A program made the translations under genes and the position numbers. A stretch of 7,093 bases of DNA from CAYZEZ01 sp964477295 (GTDB taxonomy: Bacteria; Bacteroidota; Bacteroidia; Bacteroidales; SM23-62): the NCBI GenBank assembly GCA_964477295.1, contig CAYZEZ010000249.1:1-7093 (forward strand), given 5' to 3'. Positions 6,378 to 7,093 of the stretch are shown here, piece by piece; within the stretch, counting starts at the first letter, position 1; each line of letters starts with the position of its first letter. Under the pieces are notes generated by a model that searched no databases, had not been told where the DNA came from, and was given only the letters and a program-made list of their open reading frames with translations.

Positions 6378-6926
6378 ATGTGGAAGCACTACTTGGAGGA
6401 ACGAGAAACAGAGCGCTTATTAATCCGGCCACTAGTTATGAGCGATTATCAGGCTTGGCATGAATTTATTATGGATGAAGTCGCAACAAAGTTTTTCCCA
6501 GATGAATGGAAACTAAAACCTGAAAAATCCGGTGAGTGGATTAATCTTCAACTAAAAAGATATAAGGAAAATAGATATGGTCTGCAAGCATTGATTGAGA
6601 AGAAATCAGGTGAGCTAATTGGGCAATGCGGTCTTCTTACTCAAACCATAGGCGGTTGTAATGAACTGGAGATAGGTTATCATTTAATTCCTCGATATTG
6701 GGGTAATGGATATGCAACAGAATCTGCTAGAGAGTTTAAAAAACTGGGCTTTGAGAATAATCTAACTGAATCTATAATCTCCATAATTGACTTGGATAAT
6801 ATCTTATCTCAGAAAGTTGCCCAAAGAAACGGGATGATCAGAGAAAACAAAACAATTTTTTTGGGAATGGATGTTTTTATCTATAGAATAACACGGGAAG
6901 AATATATGATAAACCGCCCCGAATAG
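6378..6926 (+). CDS. GNAT-family N-acetyltransferase (RimJ/RimL-like)
   Basis: This 182-residue protein transfers an acetyl group from acetyl-CoA to an amine on an unknown substrate and is cytosolic. It opens with TERLLIRPL (residues 11-19), the typical first strand of the RimJ/RimL (Acetyltransf_3) group. Motif A is IPRYWGNGYATES: the R106-x-x-G109-N-G111-x-A113 pyrophosphate-binding loop. NILSQKVAQRNGM (from N141) is the usual Asn/Ser helix near the active site. The N-terminus is normal length and the start ATG follows an A-rich leader, as common in Bacteroidota. It is the only gene of its cassette. Acetyltransferases are frequent integron cargo and may act on ribosomal proteins, small molecules or antibiotics, but nothing here identifies a resistance enzyme. 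Confidence 0.9.
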   Translation: MWKHYLEERETERLLIRPLVMSDYQAWHEFIMDEVATKFFPDEWKLKPEKSGEWINLQLKRYKENRYGLQALIEKKSGELIGQCGLLTQTIGGCNELEIGYHLIPRYWGNGYATESAREFKKLGFENNLTESIISIIDLDNILSQKVAQRNGMIRENKTIFLGMDVFIYRITREEYMINRPE

Positions 6927-6970
6927 TAGGTATGGGAAAGATTATAGTCAGCCGTTTATCGGAGGGCTCA

Positions 6971-7093
6971 CTATGGATTCATTAAAGCCGACCGCTAACG
7001 CGTGGCACGTACCTTGCAAACCTCCTGCCAATAGCACTGGGTTGAATTTCGATGCAAAGTGCGCGCCACGCTACGGCGGCTTAGTTCCACCGT
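6971..7093 (+). repeat. attC recombination site 3, cut by the window edge
   Basis: The site begins with CTATGG, followed by attcatta-type spacer, L'' AAGCCG(A)CCG (6985-6994), a long variable part, L' CGGCGGCTT (7074-7082), spacer agttccacc (7083-7091) and GT (7092-7093), the first bases of R'. The inner arms 7000-7018 and 7053-7071 pair at 16 of 19 Watson-Crick positions. The sequence around both L arms is nearly identical to attC 2. The R'' box lacks the usual AAC: aligned with attC 1 at ATTCATTAA, the three bases AAC are exactly what is missing. Confidence 0.85.

Larger units (their letters stand above)
6290..7092 (+). mobile_element. Integron gene cassette 3 (GNAT acetyltransferase)
   Basis: It runs from T6290, after the attC 2 cleavage point, to G7092, the cleavage point of attC 3 at the very end of the window. 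It is 803 bp with one gene reading toward its attC. The bases TCCATAG (6291-6297) after the left cleavage point are the reverse complement of CTATGGA (6971-6977) at the 5' end of its own attC, again consistent with one excisable circle, although the AAC triplet expected at that R'' end is missing. Confidence 0.75.

Overview
The window looks like chromosome of a member of the Bacteroidota, probably an environmental Bacteroidales-type lineage. The support is AT-rich DNA, few clear Shine-Dalgarno sequences, a lipoprotein/outer-membrane-barrel gene pair, and the general flavour of the housekeeping proteins. No rRNA, tRNA or taxonomic marker is present, so this is an inference. All confident genes are on the + strand.

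The left part (1-3027) is ordinary chromosome. It holds the 3' part of a radical SAM gene (its start lies outside the window), a family-4 uracil-DNA glycosylase, and a lipoprotein-like metal-dependent amidohydrolase. A gene-poor stretch of about 600 bp (3028-3640) follows.

The right part (3566 to the end) is best read as a run of integron gene cassettes. Three attC-type recombination sites lie at 4296-4381, 6195-6295 and 6971-7093. Each has an L-box stem with one extrahelical A at the same position, a short spacer ending in ccacc, and a G^TT cleavage point. A strong internal check is that the first bases of each proposed cassette are the reverse complement of the R'' end of that cassette's own attC, as a circularised cassette requires: GTTACATGT/ACATGTAAC, GTTATACTT/AAGTATAAC and TCCATAG/CTATGGA. 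Cassette 1 (3567-4375) carries an MNT/HEPN toxin-antitoxin pair. Cassette 2 (4376-6289) carries two genes, a lipoprotein with Ig/FN3-like character and a beta-barrel-like exported protein. Cassette 3 (6290-7092) carries a RimJ/RimL-type GNAT acetyltransferase. The window stops almost exactly at the cleavage site of the third attC, so the array probably continues.

No integron integrase gene is visible, and the left border at 3566 is not preceded by a recognisable attC. The array is therefore either the attI-proximal end of a chromosomal integron whose intI lies elsewhere, or an integrase-less attC cluster (CALIN). The most unusual content is the 1.9-kb two-gene envelope-protein cassette in a Bacteroidota-type array, next to a toxin-antitoxin cassette that could stabilise the array.
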